Source: Leucocoprinus leucothites
Taxonomy: Eukaryota > Basidiomycota > Agaricomycetes > Agaricales > Agaricaceae
NCBI GenBank assembly: GCA_013368445.1
Contig: JAACJO010000009.1
Span: 1,426,001 to 1,490,000 of the forward strand
DNA: 64,000 bases
Direction: 5' to 3'
Shown: positions 54,783 through 64,000 of the stretch, one piece after another
Position numbering within the stretch: position 1 is the stretch's first letter
How the letters are laid out: each line of letters begins with the position of its first letter
Position numbers and translations under genes: made by a program
Notes under the pieces: generated by a model
The model's database searches: none
The model's input: the letters and a program-made list of their open reading frames with translations, nothing else
Told to the model about the DNA's origin: nothing

Positions 54783-57700
54783 GCTGTGACCATGGCTATC
54801 ACACCTACAGATGGATGCTTGGTGACTGGATAAATTGAGCCAGGCAAATGCCTAGGTCACTAGGCGGTGTTGCCAAACAGGGCCTAAATCCCTCAGAAGT
54901 CAATTCCATTATAGGAAATGACCTATATAGTGTGAGTGAAAAGGTAGAACTCATATTTGAGGCCAACCAAATACCACCATACTGCAGGAACAAACTCCTT
55001 GACTATGCAGAGGAGATCACATTGGAGGTGTTAGGAGGGAATACCTCTAAAGGAGGCATGAAGAAATTAGTGTACAACTTTGTAGTTATATGCAACATAC
55101 AAAAATTGGTATACAAATACATCCACTTAAAAGAAGATGCAAACAATCAAGAGTTGGACAAAGGGGAATGTCCATCCACTCCTATGAATCTGGTGTACTG
55201 CCAGATTCTTACTAAAATGTTCCAGAAGTACACTACCATGCCAGAGGAGGTACATGGGTTACCAAACTATGCACCTACTGGCAAAGGGAAAATGCCATTT
55301 GCAGAAGGCTCAGAGTATAGATCTGAGTATGAGAGTATATCCCTGTAGGAGGAAACAATAAATAACATTGTGTTAGCTCATGAGCTAAAAATGGTATTCC
55401 AACCTCGAAATTGGGATAAATCTGATGTATTGTATGCCAAATGGGTTGAACAACAAATGGCTGTAATAACCCTCTTGAATCAGAGGGTCCCTCAACAAAC
55501 ACCAGCTCAATCTGCTTCTTGAGTAGCACAGAGTACTTCTAAGTACTCTGCCAGGTCTGATGACAATGATAAGGATAATGATGATGAGGAGATCCATCCA
55601 CTCACCTAACTTCCCCATCAAATCCCTTCATCAAAGTTAGCAGATGAAGAGCCTATTGCCAAGAGCAGCAGTGTGAGCTCAGTAGTCATGTGAGCTACCA
55701 GCAGATGCAAAACAAGAACCTCCATACTAAGGGGACCTCCGAAATTCCTGACCAAGGAATTGAGTTTGACAGCTTTAAACCCATTGACTGTGGTAGGCTG
55801 AAGCCTACCACAGACAACAAGGGGGAAAAGCCAATGAGGCCAAGACAATCAACTTTACAGTCAATTATTGACAAATTGGGGATTAAAACTACCCCCTCAA
55901 TGGTACAAGATAGCAGGCAGCCATCTCCCAAGCCAAGTGAGGTGTACACCCTAAACATGCAAAGGAAGAGAGGATACTCTTTAATCACTGAATGATCCAT
56001 GGCTATTCAGTCCCCTGGAGTCAATCAGACTCTAAAAACACATAACTCTCAGATGCACAAATGATTAAAATCAATTGTATAAGAACATTTATATCAATCC
56101 TTTCTGTTCCTGACAGACTATAAGCTGTTGAATAATAAACTTCCTAGTGATAAGGCAATAGAGCCTTATCAGGGGAGCTTGAAGTTTAGTAATTTGGAAA
56201 ACTTCATGTCAACAGTTTGTGTAGACCTTTCTTTCAAGGGTCTATGAGGGACAGATCCTGCTAGAGACAGGCTCTGGCTACTGACTCTTGAATACCATCC
56301 AGGTGGAGAGGCAAAGAAAATGTATATACAATATGTTATAAATGTCAACCATACTAAATACATTGGACATTTGAAGAGGCAATCTGTGCTTTGTATGATT
56401 GCTTTGTTCTACCAACTATTATACATGATGCCCAAGAGAGCCTCAAGAGAATCCATTACAACTTCCACATAGGAGTCCAAGGATACTATGATGCCATTAT
56501 GGATGGTGCACAATGTATGACTGTGCACCCTGATGATTATACACTGGTGGAAATATTCCTAGAAGGAATACCTCAAGACATGAAAACAGATATGCTATTC
56601 TACAATGGACTTTCCCCAGAAGTCCATTCATTAGAAGAGTTCATGTCATATGCCATCTTATATAAAACAAGATGGAAAACTATGGCTTTCTTTCAGAAAG
56701 CCCTTAATAATGGTAAGAGTGTTGAACCATTAATGTGCAACACAAAACCTTGGAACCCAAAGGGCTTGGAACACAAGTTGATGGCCTTTGTGCCAAGAAA
56801 GTTTATCAATGGACAAACTTCCATTTCATCAAAGGAGCTTTGTTTCTTGAAATCAAACAATCTCCACACAATTGTCCACTGAATGGTGGACCTAGTAAAG
56901 AAACAAACCTGAGGGTTGGATTATCTAAACCCAACCAAAACACAAACTGAGCTCCAGTAATAGCAAGTGGAAAGAAGGCAGGGAGCAAAAATATATCTTG
57001 CTATAGTTGCAGGGGACCTCATTCTGCTAATGAGTGCCCTAATAAAAAATCATATCTGTGTACAGCCCACACAGAGATCCCAGATAATGAGGGACCTCAA
57101 TCCAGGAATGTGGATGAGGCAGATTCTATTATTGCCAAAATGGCAATAATCGACATGACAGTGGAAGAAGATGAACATTCTATAGCTGTGATAGAGCATA
57201 GTGATGACCCCCTCAAAGTAGAGGTCATTAAATTAGACTATGGATCAGGTGAGGAATATAGTGACTTCCTCAGATCCATATGTGATGGATCTCCAATAGA
57301 GATAATGTCAGATTATGGATCCAACATTGAAATATTGGAAATACCTGAAACTAATATATCTATAGAGGTTGACATGGATAATACCAATGGTTTTAGGGCT
57401 ATGACAGATAGCCCTACTAGCAAACATAATGTCCATATGTGAAAGATCGCACTACAGCAGAATAAAGATAAGATCCTTCATCCACACCACAATTACCAAT
57501 GAAGGATAAGCAATGTCTCATATCCTTTGTCAACATCAATGGAGTTGATGCTTGGACACTTTGGGATTCTGGATGTATGACATCTGGAATGACATCTACA
57601 TTTGCTCATGTAGTGAACATAAGCTCCAACTCAGTATGGTTAGAAGCTGTGCTACTGTCAAATTTTGGAGCTAAGCTTGACCTAACTAGTCAAGGTTGAC

Positions 57701-58221
57701 CATATCCATGCTACTTTGATATAGCAAATTTTGATCATTATGACATTATACTAGGAACACCATTCATACATAAATATAAAGTGAAGTTGGACTTTGAGAA
57801 GTCCATAGTCATTATCAATGGGAGTGAGCTCCTGGCTAAAGACATAGTGGGTGACAAAGATTCACAAATTCAACACCATAGGGTAACAGATAAATACCCT
57901 ATGTGAAAATGACTATTAGAGGGTAAAGGTACCACTGGAGTCACAAACATGACCCTTGAGGAGGTACCTGAAAACCTGATAATCAACAAAAGGGACACAT
58001 TGCCCTCTAATCATCCTCATGTACTTGAAAGACTGCTAGAAGGGAAGACCATGTCTTCTCTAAACTTGATAAAGGCAATGGATGGGTTGACAGTGTCATC
58101 CATTGATGAACACAATGTTATGGCCCAAACAGTATTAGCCATGAAATCATTAATTTTGATGATATAGTCAATATATTGGGTGACTGTATAGACATTAAAG
58201 AGCCCTACTATAAGACCCTAG

Positions 58222-58543
58222 TGTAACACACACATTCATGAAAGCACAGCTGTTACAACTTTACTTGGTTCTAGTACTTCCCATATCAGTTTCTATTTTC
58301 ATAGTTACCCCACTCCCATGTCATAGTCTATGTTATAGTCTATGTCATAGTTACCAGAGTCCTCTGACTCATACTTACCCAGGTCTGCTTCCTTTTGTAT
58401 ATATAGACTCTTAGGTAGAGTGTATTCCTTATGCTTTACCAATTGTATCTTTCCCTTTCTCATTCTCAAGCCTTTGCCAGAGTTGCAACCTGAGTTCTGA
58501 TGAAGGTTGTAATATTTGGTAAAGCATCTCCACTCACTTTACA
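58222..58543 (+). mobile_element. Possible 5' LTR of gypsy element II
   Basis: Starts TGTAACACACAC, has a TGTATATATAGACTC promoter-like segment near 58,397, and ends near CTTTACA, before ATGGAGTATTACC, which could hold a primer binding site. It directly precedes gag of gypsy element II. No second LTR is in the window, so boundaries are tentative. Confidence 0.4.
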
Positions 58544-58612
58544 ATGGAGTATTACCAATGTCACAAGCAATACTGATCACTCAAAGAAGTAACCAAATGA
58601 TGACAATGGTTA

Positions 58613-59736
58613 TGCACAATAGCATCTAACACTGAAGAAGACTTCCTTGCAGAAGAAGATGCCCAAAGAGAACATGAAGCCAAACAAACAGAATAACCAC
58701 CCATCACAGACAAAGAAGAATCCTCAGATGAAGAGGAAGAAGTAATAGACAATGGTGAAGAAGCAACAGATGATGAAGAAGAACAACCCACACCACCCAG
58801 AAGTGCACACCTCAAACAAGAGGTAGAAAGATTGGAAGAAGGACTCAGATCACTATGAATCAGCTGAAAAAACTCAAACAATATGACAGACATTAATACC
58901 CCTATGTTCAACACCAAATACTTGGTTCCAGAACCAGGATTTTTCAATGGAACATGATCAAAGTTCAAGGACTAGTGGAGATCAATGCTCCTCTACCTCA
59001 AATTCAATAAAGTCAATAACACAGATGACAAAGTAACAGCAATAATATCACAACTCAAAGGAGGCACAGCAGGAGACTTCACTCAGATGGAGCTAGATGC
59101 CCTGAATACTAGAGCAGACACCACAGACTGGAACATATGGAAAACAAACTTTGAAAGACTCTTTAGTGATGATGCACTCAAGGTCAATGCAGAATGGAGA
59201 ATCAAGAGTTTCAAGCAGAACAAGAAGCACACAGCTGACTTCTTAATTGAATTTGAAGTGCTCAAAACATGAGCAAAGACTGATGAAACCCATGCCATAT
59301 TTCTACTAAATAAAAATATGCATGCAGATATCATCAAGGCAATCCTAGAGTGCCCCCCCAAGTCAACCCCAAAAACCTACACAGCATGGAAAACAGCTGT
59401 ACTTTCCATTGGACAAGGCTTTGAATCCACAGAAAGGAGTGACACCCATACTGGCACAGGAATAACATATGGGGGAGCTGGCCAACCCATGGAGATAGGT
59501 TGTCATTTCAGATGATCACTCCCAAAGTACAATGAGCAGGGAAAACCCAAGTGCTACAACTTCAACAAGTACAGACACATGGCAAAAGAGTGTAGACAAC
59601 CAAAGGTAGAAGGATGCTACAACTGTGAAAAGAGAGGCCACAGAGCCAAAGAATGTAGAAGCCCAAAAACAATGGTTAGAGGAATAGAAGTGGAAGAAAA
59701 GAAAGAAAAGGAGGTTTTTCAGAATGGCTCAGAGTA
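58613..59736 (+). pseudogene. Ty3/gypsy element II gag with two zinc knuckles
   Basis: An acidic N-terminal stretch (EESSDEEEEVIDNGEEATDD) is followed by VPEPGFFNGT, then LYLKFNKVNNTDDKVTAIIS, a retrotransposon gag core (DWNIWKTNFERLFSDD), KTYTAWKTAVLSIGQGFE and two knuckles at about 59,550-59,655. The first reads CYNFNKYRHMAKEC, with Phe in place of the second Cys, so it should not bind zinc normally. The second is CYNCEKRGHRAKEC and is complete. In-frame TGA stops stand for Arg (after FNGT, VLKT and HFR), and TAG replaces Trp before WRSM. The frame breaks at 59,760 where a Tc1 element is inserted; pol resumes at 62,958. Confidence 0.83.
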
Positions 59737-59801
59737 GGTGCAACCTTATGAGCCCATGTACAGTGGCATCCAAAAGTATTGCACCATCAGGTGATCACAT
59801 A

Positions 59802-61394
59802 CAGTGGCTCAAAAAACTGTCCCAATATTTTCGCATTTTGGACATATTTGCTAATACCAGGGCAGATATATGGCCTAGCATCCTGAAAATATTCACACAG
59901 GTACCTTGACATATTGGGCGCATATATTCCCATGATCACATGACCTTGTCCATCAATGAATTAATAATGAATTATCGAAAATATCTACTCATTGGGACAG
60001 TTTTTTGACCCCCTGTCAGCCTCCCAGTATCTACCTTGTAACATGCCAGGGGAGCATCAGGGCAGGCGTGGGAGTAATAAACAAGATCATGTGACCTTGG
60101 TTGACATGTTGAGATGGCTACAACTGTCTTTCTTCCTGCCACTACATCATGAAAGCTATCTCCTCTACCCAATACTCCCAAGTCACTTCTCTTCTCAAAG
60201 ATGGCTATTCCTTGCGCCAGATTGAACATAAAACTGGTCTAGGAAAGTCTACTGTTGGGAGGATCAAGAAAGAAGTTGATGGGGACAAGGAAAACAACAA
60301 GGGAGGATGTCCTTCCAAGCTTTCTCCTCGTGATAAAAAAGCAATAATTCACCAAATAACCTCTGGAAAGCTAGACAATGCTGTCCAGGCTACAACTTTC
60401 ATTAACTCTACTCTGTCTGACCCTGTCACACCCCAAACTGTCAGAAATACCCTTCAGGATAATGGATTTCGCTCTGTAACCAAGATCAAATGACCTCTAC
60501 TCAAAAAGCGACATCGTGAGGAACACCTTGACTTTGCACATGAACATAGGAATTGGACAGTGGAGGACTGGAAGAGGGTGTTGTGGACAGATGAAACAAA
60601 GATCAACAGGATTGGGTCAGATGGAAAGGTGTATACCTGGAAGGAGAGGGGGGAACCACTGTCAGATAGGACCACTCTCCCTACTGTCAAACATGGAGGA
60701 GGTGGTAACATGATGGTGTGGGGGTGTATGGGGTGGAATGGGGTAGGAAAGCTGATAGAGGTTCAAGGGAATATGGATGCAGTGCAATACTGCGAGATTT
60801 TGGACAATGGGGTGGTGGAAAGCTTTGAAAAGTTGGAGATGGAGGAGGAGGAGAGGATATTCCAGCAGGATAATGACCCAAAACACACCTCAAAACTGGG
60901 ACAACAATGGTTTGTGGACAACAACATTCAAGTTCTACCATGGCCTGCACAATCCCCTGACCTAAATCCCATTGAACACCTCTGGACCTACCTGAAGGAC
61001 CAGCTGAAGGCATATGAAAGACCACCCAAGGGAGTATTTGAATTGTGGGAGAGGCTAGTAGAGGAGTGGAATAAGATTCCAGCAGAAAGGTGCCAAAGGC
61101 TGATAGAAAGCATGCCCAGAAGGATTGAGGCAGCTATCAGGGCAAGAGGAGGTCATACAAAGTATTGAGTAGGTAGATAACAGAGGGTCAAAAAACTGTC
61201 CCAATGAGTAGATATTTTCGATAATTCATTGTTGATTCATTGATGGACAAGGTCATGTGATCATGGGAATATATGCGCCCAATATGTCAAGGTACCTGTG
61301 TGAATATTTTCAGGATGCTAGGCCATATATCTGCCCTGGTATTAGCAAATATGTCCAAAATGCGAAAACATTGGGACAGTTTTTTGAGCCACTG
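59802..61394 (+). mobile_element. Tc1 element, family I, copy 2
   Basis: 1,593 bp with ends as in copy 1 and TA at 59,800-59,801 and 61,395-61,396. It was inserted 41 bp inside the left end of the family II element. The only difference from copy 1 that I noticed is at 59,827 (CCCAATATTTT against CCCAATGTTTT). Confidence 0.95.
60149..61168 (+). pseudogene. Tc1-type transposase (DD34E), same in-frame TGA as copy 1
   Basis: Start ATG at 60,149; TGA at 60,491-60,493 after VTKIK; the DDE part continues to 61,168. The protein parts are identical in sequence to those of 47,530-48,549, including the stop. HTH domain, WTDETK, QQDNDPKH and SPDLNPIEH blocks are all present. Because both copies share the stop and sit at unrelated TA sites, the stop was already there when at least one of them moved. 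Confidence 0.9.
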
Positions 61395-61653
61395 TACTTT
61401 AATCTTGCTTATCTCATTCATGCAACACTTGAGGTGAAACAAAGTACATAGTTCTGTGCTCTGGGATGTGAAGAATCATCATGAAGGTGAAACTTCACTG
61501 TATAGTGTCACATAGAAATGAAATCAATATATTAGTGCTGCACTGATGGTGCATTTCTTTTGGACATCTGAGTTAATCTACCTTCAAGGCTATATAGACA
61601 AAGCACAAGTGAGCTTTCTCCCTAGTTTTTACATTCTTCAATTTCTCTACATC

Positions 61654-62679
61654 ATGGTCTACACATCCCTATCCAAAGTTGCCTGCATTGCTGAACTCCA
61701 CTCTTCTGGCATGTCCTATAGAGCCATCAGATCCAGGATTGGTATTGATCAGTCTACTGTTGGCTGTGTGCTTAAGTGATTCTCAAAATCTGAGGATCCA
61801 TACTATGTCAGGCCTAAGTCTGGTCACCCTTGAAAGCTGGATGAACACCAAGTAAGGGTTGGAGCCCAAATGCTTGCCCAAATGGAGGTTTCCAATGCAA
61901 TTGAATTGGCTAAAACCACATTCCCAGATGTGTCTTGCCAAACAGTTGCATGTTCCCTAAAGGAGTAGGGATTAATCTGCCGTGTCCAGAGGGCCTGTCT
62001 CTACATTACTCCAATCAATCAAAAGAAGTGACCTACATGGGCATGCCAGCATTCTGATTGGACTGTTGAAGACTGGAAGGAGGACATTTTCTCAGATCAG
62101 TCAAAATTCCTCCTTTTCAAGTCAGATGGTCATCAATATGTGTGGGTGAAGCCTGGACAGGCTCTAGACCCTCAATTTACAAAGAAGAACATCAAGCATG
62201 AGGGAGGTAATCTTATGGTATGGGAGTGCATCACTAGTTGGGGAGTAGGGTGGCTTCATCAGGTTTCAGGGATTATGTGTGGCCTGGATTATGTCAAGAT
62301 CCTTCAGGAATCATGTCTAGGGACATTGAAGGATTATAAATTGAGGTCAACAGGTTGAAGCGTGCCGATTTTCCAACAGGATAACAACCCAAAGCACAGG
62401 AGTAGGGTTGCTGATGAATTTTTTAGAAAGAAAAAAATTCGTCACTTGGACTGGCCACCCTCAAGCCCTGATTTGAACATCATAGAGCATGCATGGGATC
62501 AATTGGACTGTCTCGTGCATGCTCCCACTGTCCTTCCTTGCAACCAGGAGGAGATGTGGGCTGCACTCCAGGAGGAGTGGGGGAATATATCTCAGGAGTC
62601 ATTGGACTCCCTTTTTGAGAGCATGCCACATCATGTTCAAGCTGTCATAAAGGCCCAGGGTGGAAACACCAAGTACTAA
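61654..62679 (+). pseudogene. Tc1 family II transposase relic
   Basis: Starts MVYTSLSKVACIAELHSSGM with an HTH (YRAIRSRIGIDQSTVGCVLK) and ends AQGGNTKY. The DDE blocks are FSDQSKFLLFKSDG (Glu of DE changed to Gln), FQQDNNPKHRSR and SPDLNIIEHAWDQL, spacing DD34E. At least four in-frame stops occur (after CVLK, SGHP, NQKK and RSTG, three or more fitting CGA to TGA, plus a TAG after SLKE). Clearly older and more decayed than family I. Confidence 0.88.
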
Positions 62680-62957
62680 TTGTTTTGAGGTGAGCAGTTC
62701 TGTTTTCATCTCAAAAAGCCCTCATCTTATCTCACAATAGATGATGTCCAAAAGAATTGCACCATTATTTTCGCATTATAGTCTTTTTTTTGTTTTCATT
62801 CTTCTTTTTTGCACTATTATTCTACTTTCTCTCAATGATATATATCCTTAGCTCTCTGTAAACATTTTTTTCGAATTAAACGACATTGATCTCAGACAGA
62901 TAGGGAGATAACATTGGTGAGTCACATGATAGTGCAATACTTTTGGACACCACTGTA

Positions 62958-64000
62958 ACTAGAGGACTGAAATCAAATTGTTATACCATTCCCCAATGAA
63001 GGAACTCTAAGCATGAACTAACAATATGACCAACAATTGAAACAAAGAACAAGAGAAGGATCAAAGTAACAGCACTAGTGGATTCAGGCTGTTTGTATAC
63101 AGCAATCAACAAAAAACTGGTAGAAGAAGAAGAGATCCTGACAGAACAAATAGAATGACCCCTAGAGGTCTTCAATACAAACAGTACACCAAATGGCCAA
63201 GGAACAATCACAAAGACAGCCCCAATCACACTAGATTCCAATGGACACAAGAAACACATCCATGCAGTAGTCACCAACCTGGACAATGTGGACATCTTTC
63301 TAGGACATGACTGGCTAGTCAAACATAATCCAGAGGTAGATTGGAAAGAAGGGATGGTACAGTTTACAAGATGCCCAGACAACTGCAGAGTCAACCATCA
63401 AACAATCCCATTCACCATACACACCTGACAATTATTCCCAAAGGAACTCACCACAGAAGATGATGACATGGAAAAGGAGCCAGACACAACTAACCCAGAA
63501 GACTTACCAGACTACATATGACCATTCACACACCTGTTCAACAAAAAGAAATTTGAATCACTACCAGAAAGGAGAGAATGGAATCATGAGATTAACCTAT
63601 TGGAAAAAGCATCCAAGGAACTAAACACAAAGGTCTACCCCATGACACTGAAGGAGGAAAACAAGCTACACACATGGATCAATGAACAACTCAGAGCAGG
63701 ACTGATCACAGAATCCAAATCCCAATATGCCTCTCCATGCTTCTTTATACCAAAGAAAGATGGATCACTATGACTGGTACAGGATTATAGATACTTAAAC
63801 CAACACACAATCAAGGACAAAATACTGCTACCACTTATAGGGGAAGTCATCAACAAACTGAAGGATGCTAAATACTTCAACAAACTCAACCTCATCTGGG
63901 GATATAATAATGTCTGGATCAAGGAAGGCAACAAATGGAAGGTGGCATTCTTAACAAACAAAGGCCTCTTTGAACCAAAGGTCATGTTCTTTGGGATGTG
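62958..64000 (+). pseudogene. Ty3/gypsy element II protease and reverse transcriptase (runs off window)
   Basis: After the Tc1 insertion the gypsy frame resumes. The protease has KVTALVDSGCLYTAINKKLV (DSG at about 63,078) and VDIFLGHDWLVKHNPEVDW. The reverse transcriptase start has LPERREWNHEINLL, GLITESKSQYASPCFFIPKK, VQDYRYLNQHTIKD, YFNKLNLIWGYNNVWI and KWKVAFLTNKGLFE, all standard Ty3/gypsy blocks. TGA stands for Arg at several places: after EQIE, IHT, LPDYI and KKDGSL (the last within the conserved KKDGSLR block). The gene continues past 64,000, so RNase H and integrase are not visible. Confidence 0.88.

Larger units (their letters stand above)
51958..54884. mobile_element. PIF/Harbinger DNA transposon with two convergent genes
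   Basis: The 2,927-bp element starts GGCCCTGTTCGGCAAACC and ends with the complement of GGCCCTGTTTGGCAACACCG, with GCCTA shared just inside. TAA target duplications lie at 51,955-51,957 and 54,885-54,887. It carries a Myb/SANT-like gene on plus and a DDE_4 nuclease gene on minus, whose stops are one base apart (53,401-53,403 and 53,405-53,407). The two-gene layout is typical of the superfamily. Confidence 0.92.
51694..58207 (+). mobile_element. Ty3/gypsy relic I (gag-protease), interrupted by a Harbinger element
   Basis: Two parts (51,694-51,957 and 54,885-58,207) form one element split by 51,958-54,884; across the site one frame reads NYEVNTEG-LNPSEVNSIIG. Downstream are FEANQIPPYCRNKLLDYAEE and a capsid-like region at 56,391-56,700 (DAIMDGAQCMTVHPDDYTL, EIFLEGIPQDMKTDM). 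A knuckle CYSCRGPHSANEC (CX2CX3HX4C, one residue shorter than usual) lies at about 56,998-57,036. A pepsin-like protease follows with WTLWDSGCMTSGM at about 57,553 and YDIILGTPFIHKY at about 57,740. No reverse transcriptase is present before the next element begins near 58,222. Many stops and frameshifts make it non-functional. Confidence 0.75.
59761..62955 (+). mobile_element. Tc1 element, family II, interrupted by a family I copy
   Basis: The left end CAGTGGCATCCAAAAGTATT (59,761) and the complement of the right end, CAGTGGTGTCCAAAAGTATT (62,955), are inverted repeats, with TA at 59,759-59,760 and 62,956-62,957. Removing the inserted 59,802-61,394 copy and its TA leaves about 1.6 kb. Each arm has an inner inverted copy of its outer end (about 61,545-61,574 and 62,745-62,766), as in family I. 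The element itself splits gypsy element II. Confidence 0.9.

Noticed and set aside
47302..61396. Segmental duplication as the source of the two identical Tc1 copies
   Set aside because: Similarity ends exactly at the terminal repeats and the flanking sequences differ beyond the TA, which fits independent insertion.
33887..64000. TGA read as an amino acid (recoding) in this genome
   Set aside because: Host genes such as CDC4, the tRNA synthetase and the gene at 29,668 end in TGA at the expected place. TGA within frames is confined to transposon genes, where mutation explains it.
1..64000. tRNA, rRNA or CRISPR features
   Set aside because: No cloverleaf-compatible GGTTCGAATCC-type arms, rRNA-like blocks or regularly spaced repeats were recognised by eye on either strand. 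A covariance-model scan would be decisive.

Overview
The window is nuclear DNA from a filamentous basidiomycete, most likely an Agaricomycete. The evidence is short GT-AG introns of about 40-80 bp, a kinase of the fungal tyrosine-kinase-like type (HGDLKG catalytic loop), a Cdc4-type myosin light chain, and basidiomycete-type transposons. A Rhizoctonia/Ceratobasidiaceae origin would fit but is only a guess. I saw no tRNA, rRNA or CRISPR.

The window has two halves. Positions 1-30,700 are gene-rich and CpG-containing. They hold the 3' part of a lactonase-like beta-propeller gene (1-877), mitochondrial methionyl-tRNA synthetase (15,242-17,201, minus), a NOP4/RBM28-type ribosome-biogenesis RNA-binding protein (17,397-20,543, minus), a UAS/UBX ER-associated protein (26,779-28,775, plus), a CDC4-like EF-hand light chain (28,895-29,598, minus), and a possible proteasome-assembly chaperone (29,668-30,635, plus). 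A large inverted duplication encloses the tRNA synthetase and NOP4. Each arm carries a gene of about 1,190 codons with three kinase-like domains (9,434-13,915 minus; 20,854-25,312 plus) and a small ricin-B-type lectin gene (about 1,600-2,216 minus; 25,838-26,445 plus). The right arm lies between direct repeats of the NOP4 5' region. The left arm is split by about 6.8 kb of inserted DNA, including an apparently intact pogo-family transposon (5,927-9,033), a MITE (4,951-5,399), GCACGGG-rich repeats and a decayed gene.

From about 30,700 to the end the DNA is AT-rich, visibly CpG-poor and almost entirely transposon-derived. It contains a second pogo/Tigger element (33,597-36,153), an IS630/Tc1-like transposase relic (36,991-39,215), three solo LTRs with perfect 5-bp target duplications, a copia gag relic, and a Ty3/gypsy relic interrupted by a two-gene PIF/Harbinger element (51,958-54,884). 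A second Ty3/gypsy element is split by a Tc1 element that is itself split by another Tc1 element, and a near-identical copy of that innermost element lies at 47,304-48,896. Most broken transposon ORFs carry in-frame TGA where arginine (CGA) is expected, plus TGG-to-TAG changes. This points to C-to-T decay such as methylation-driven deamination or RIP.

The most unusual items are the inverted duplicated pseudokinase-pseudokinase-kinase plus lectin cassette, the hairpin-armed Tc1 elements with one family recently moved despite a stop codon, the Harbinger insertion at the centre of a palindrome, and the uncharacterised TA-flanked MITE and GCACGGG repeat families.
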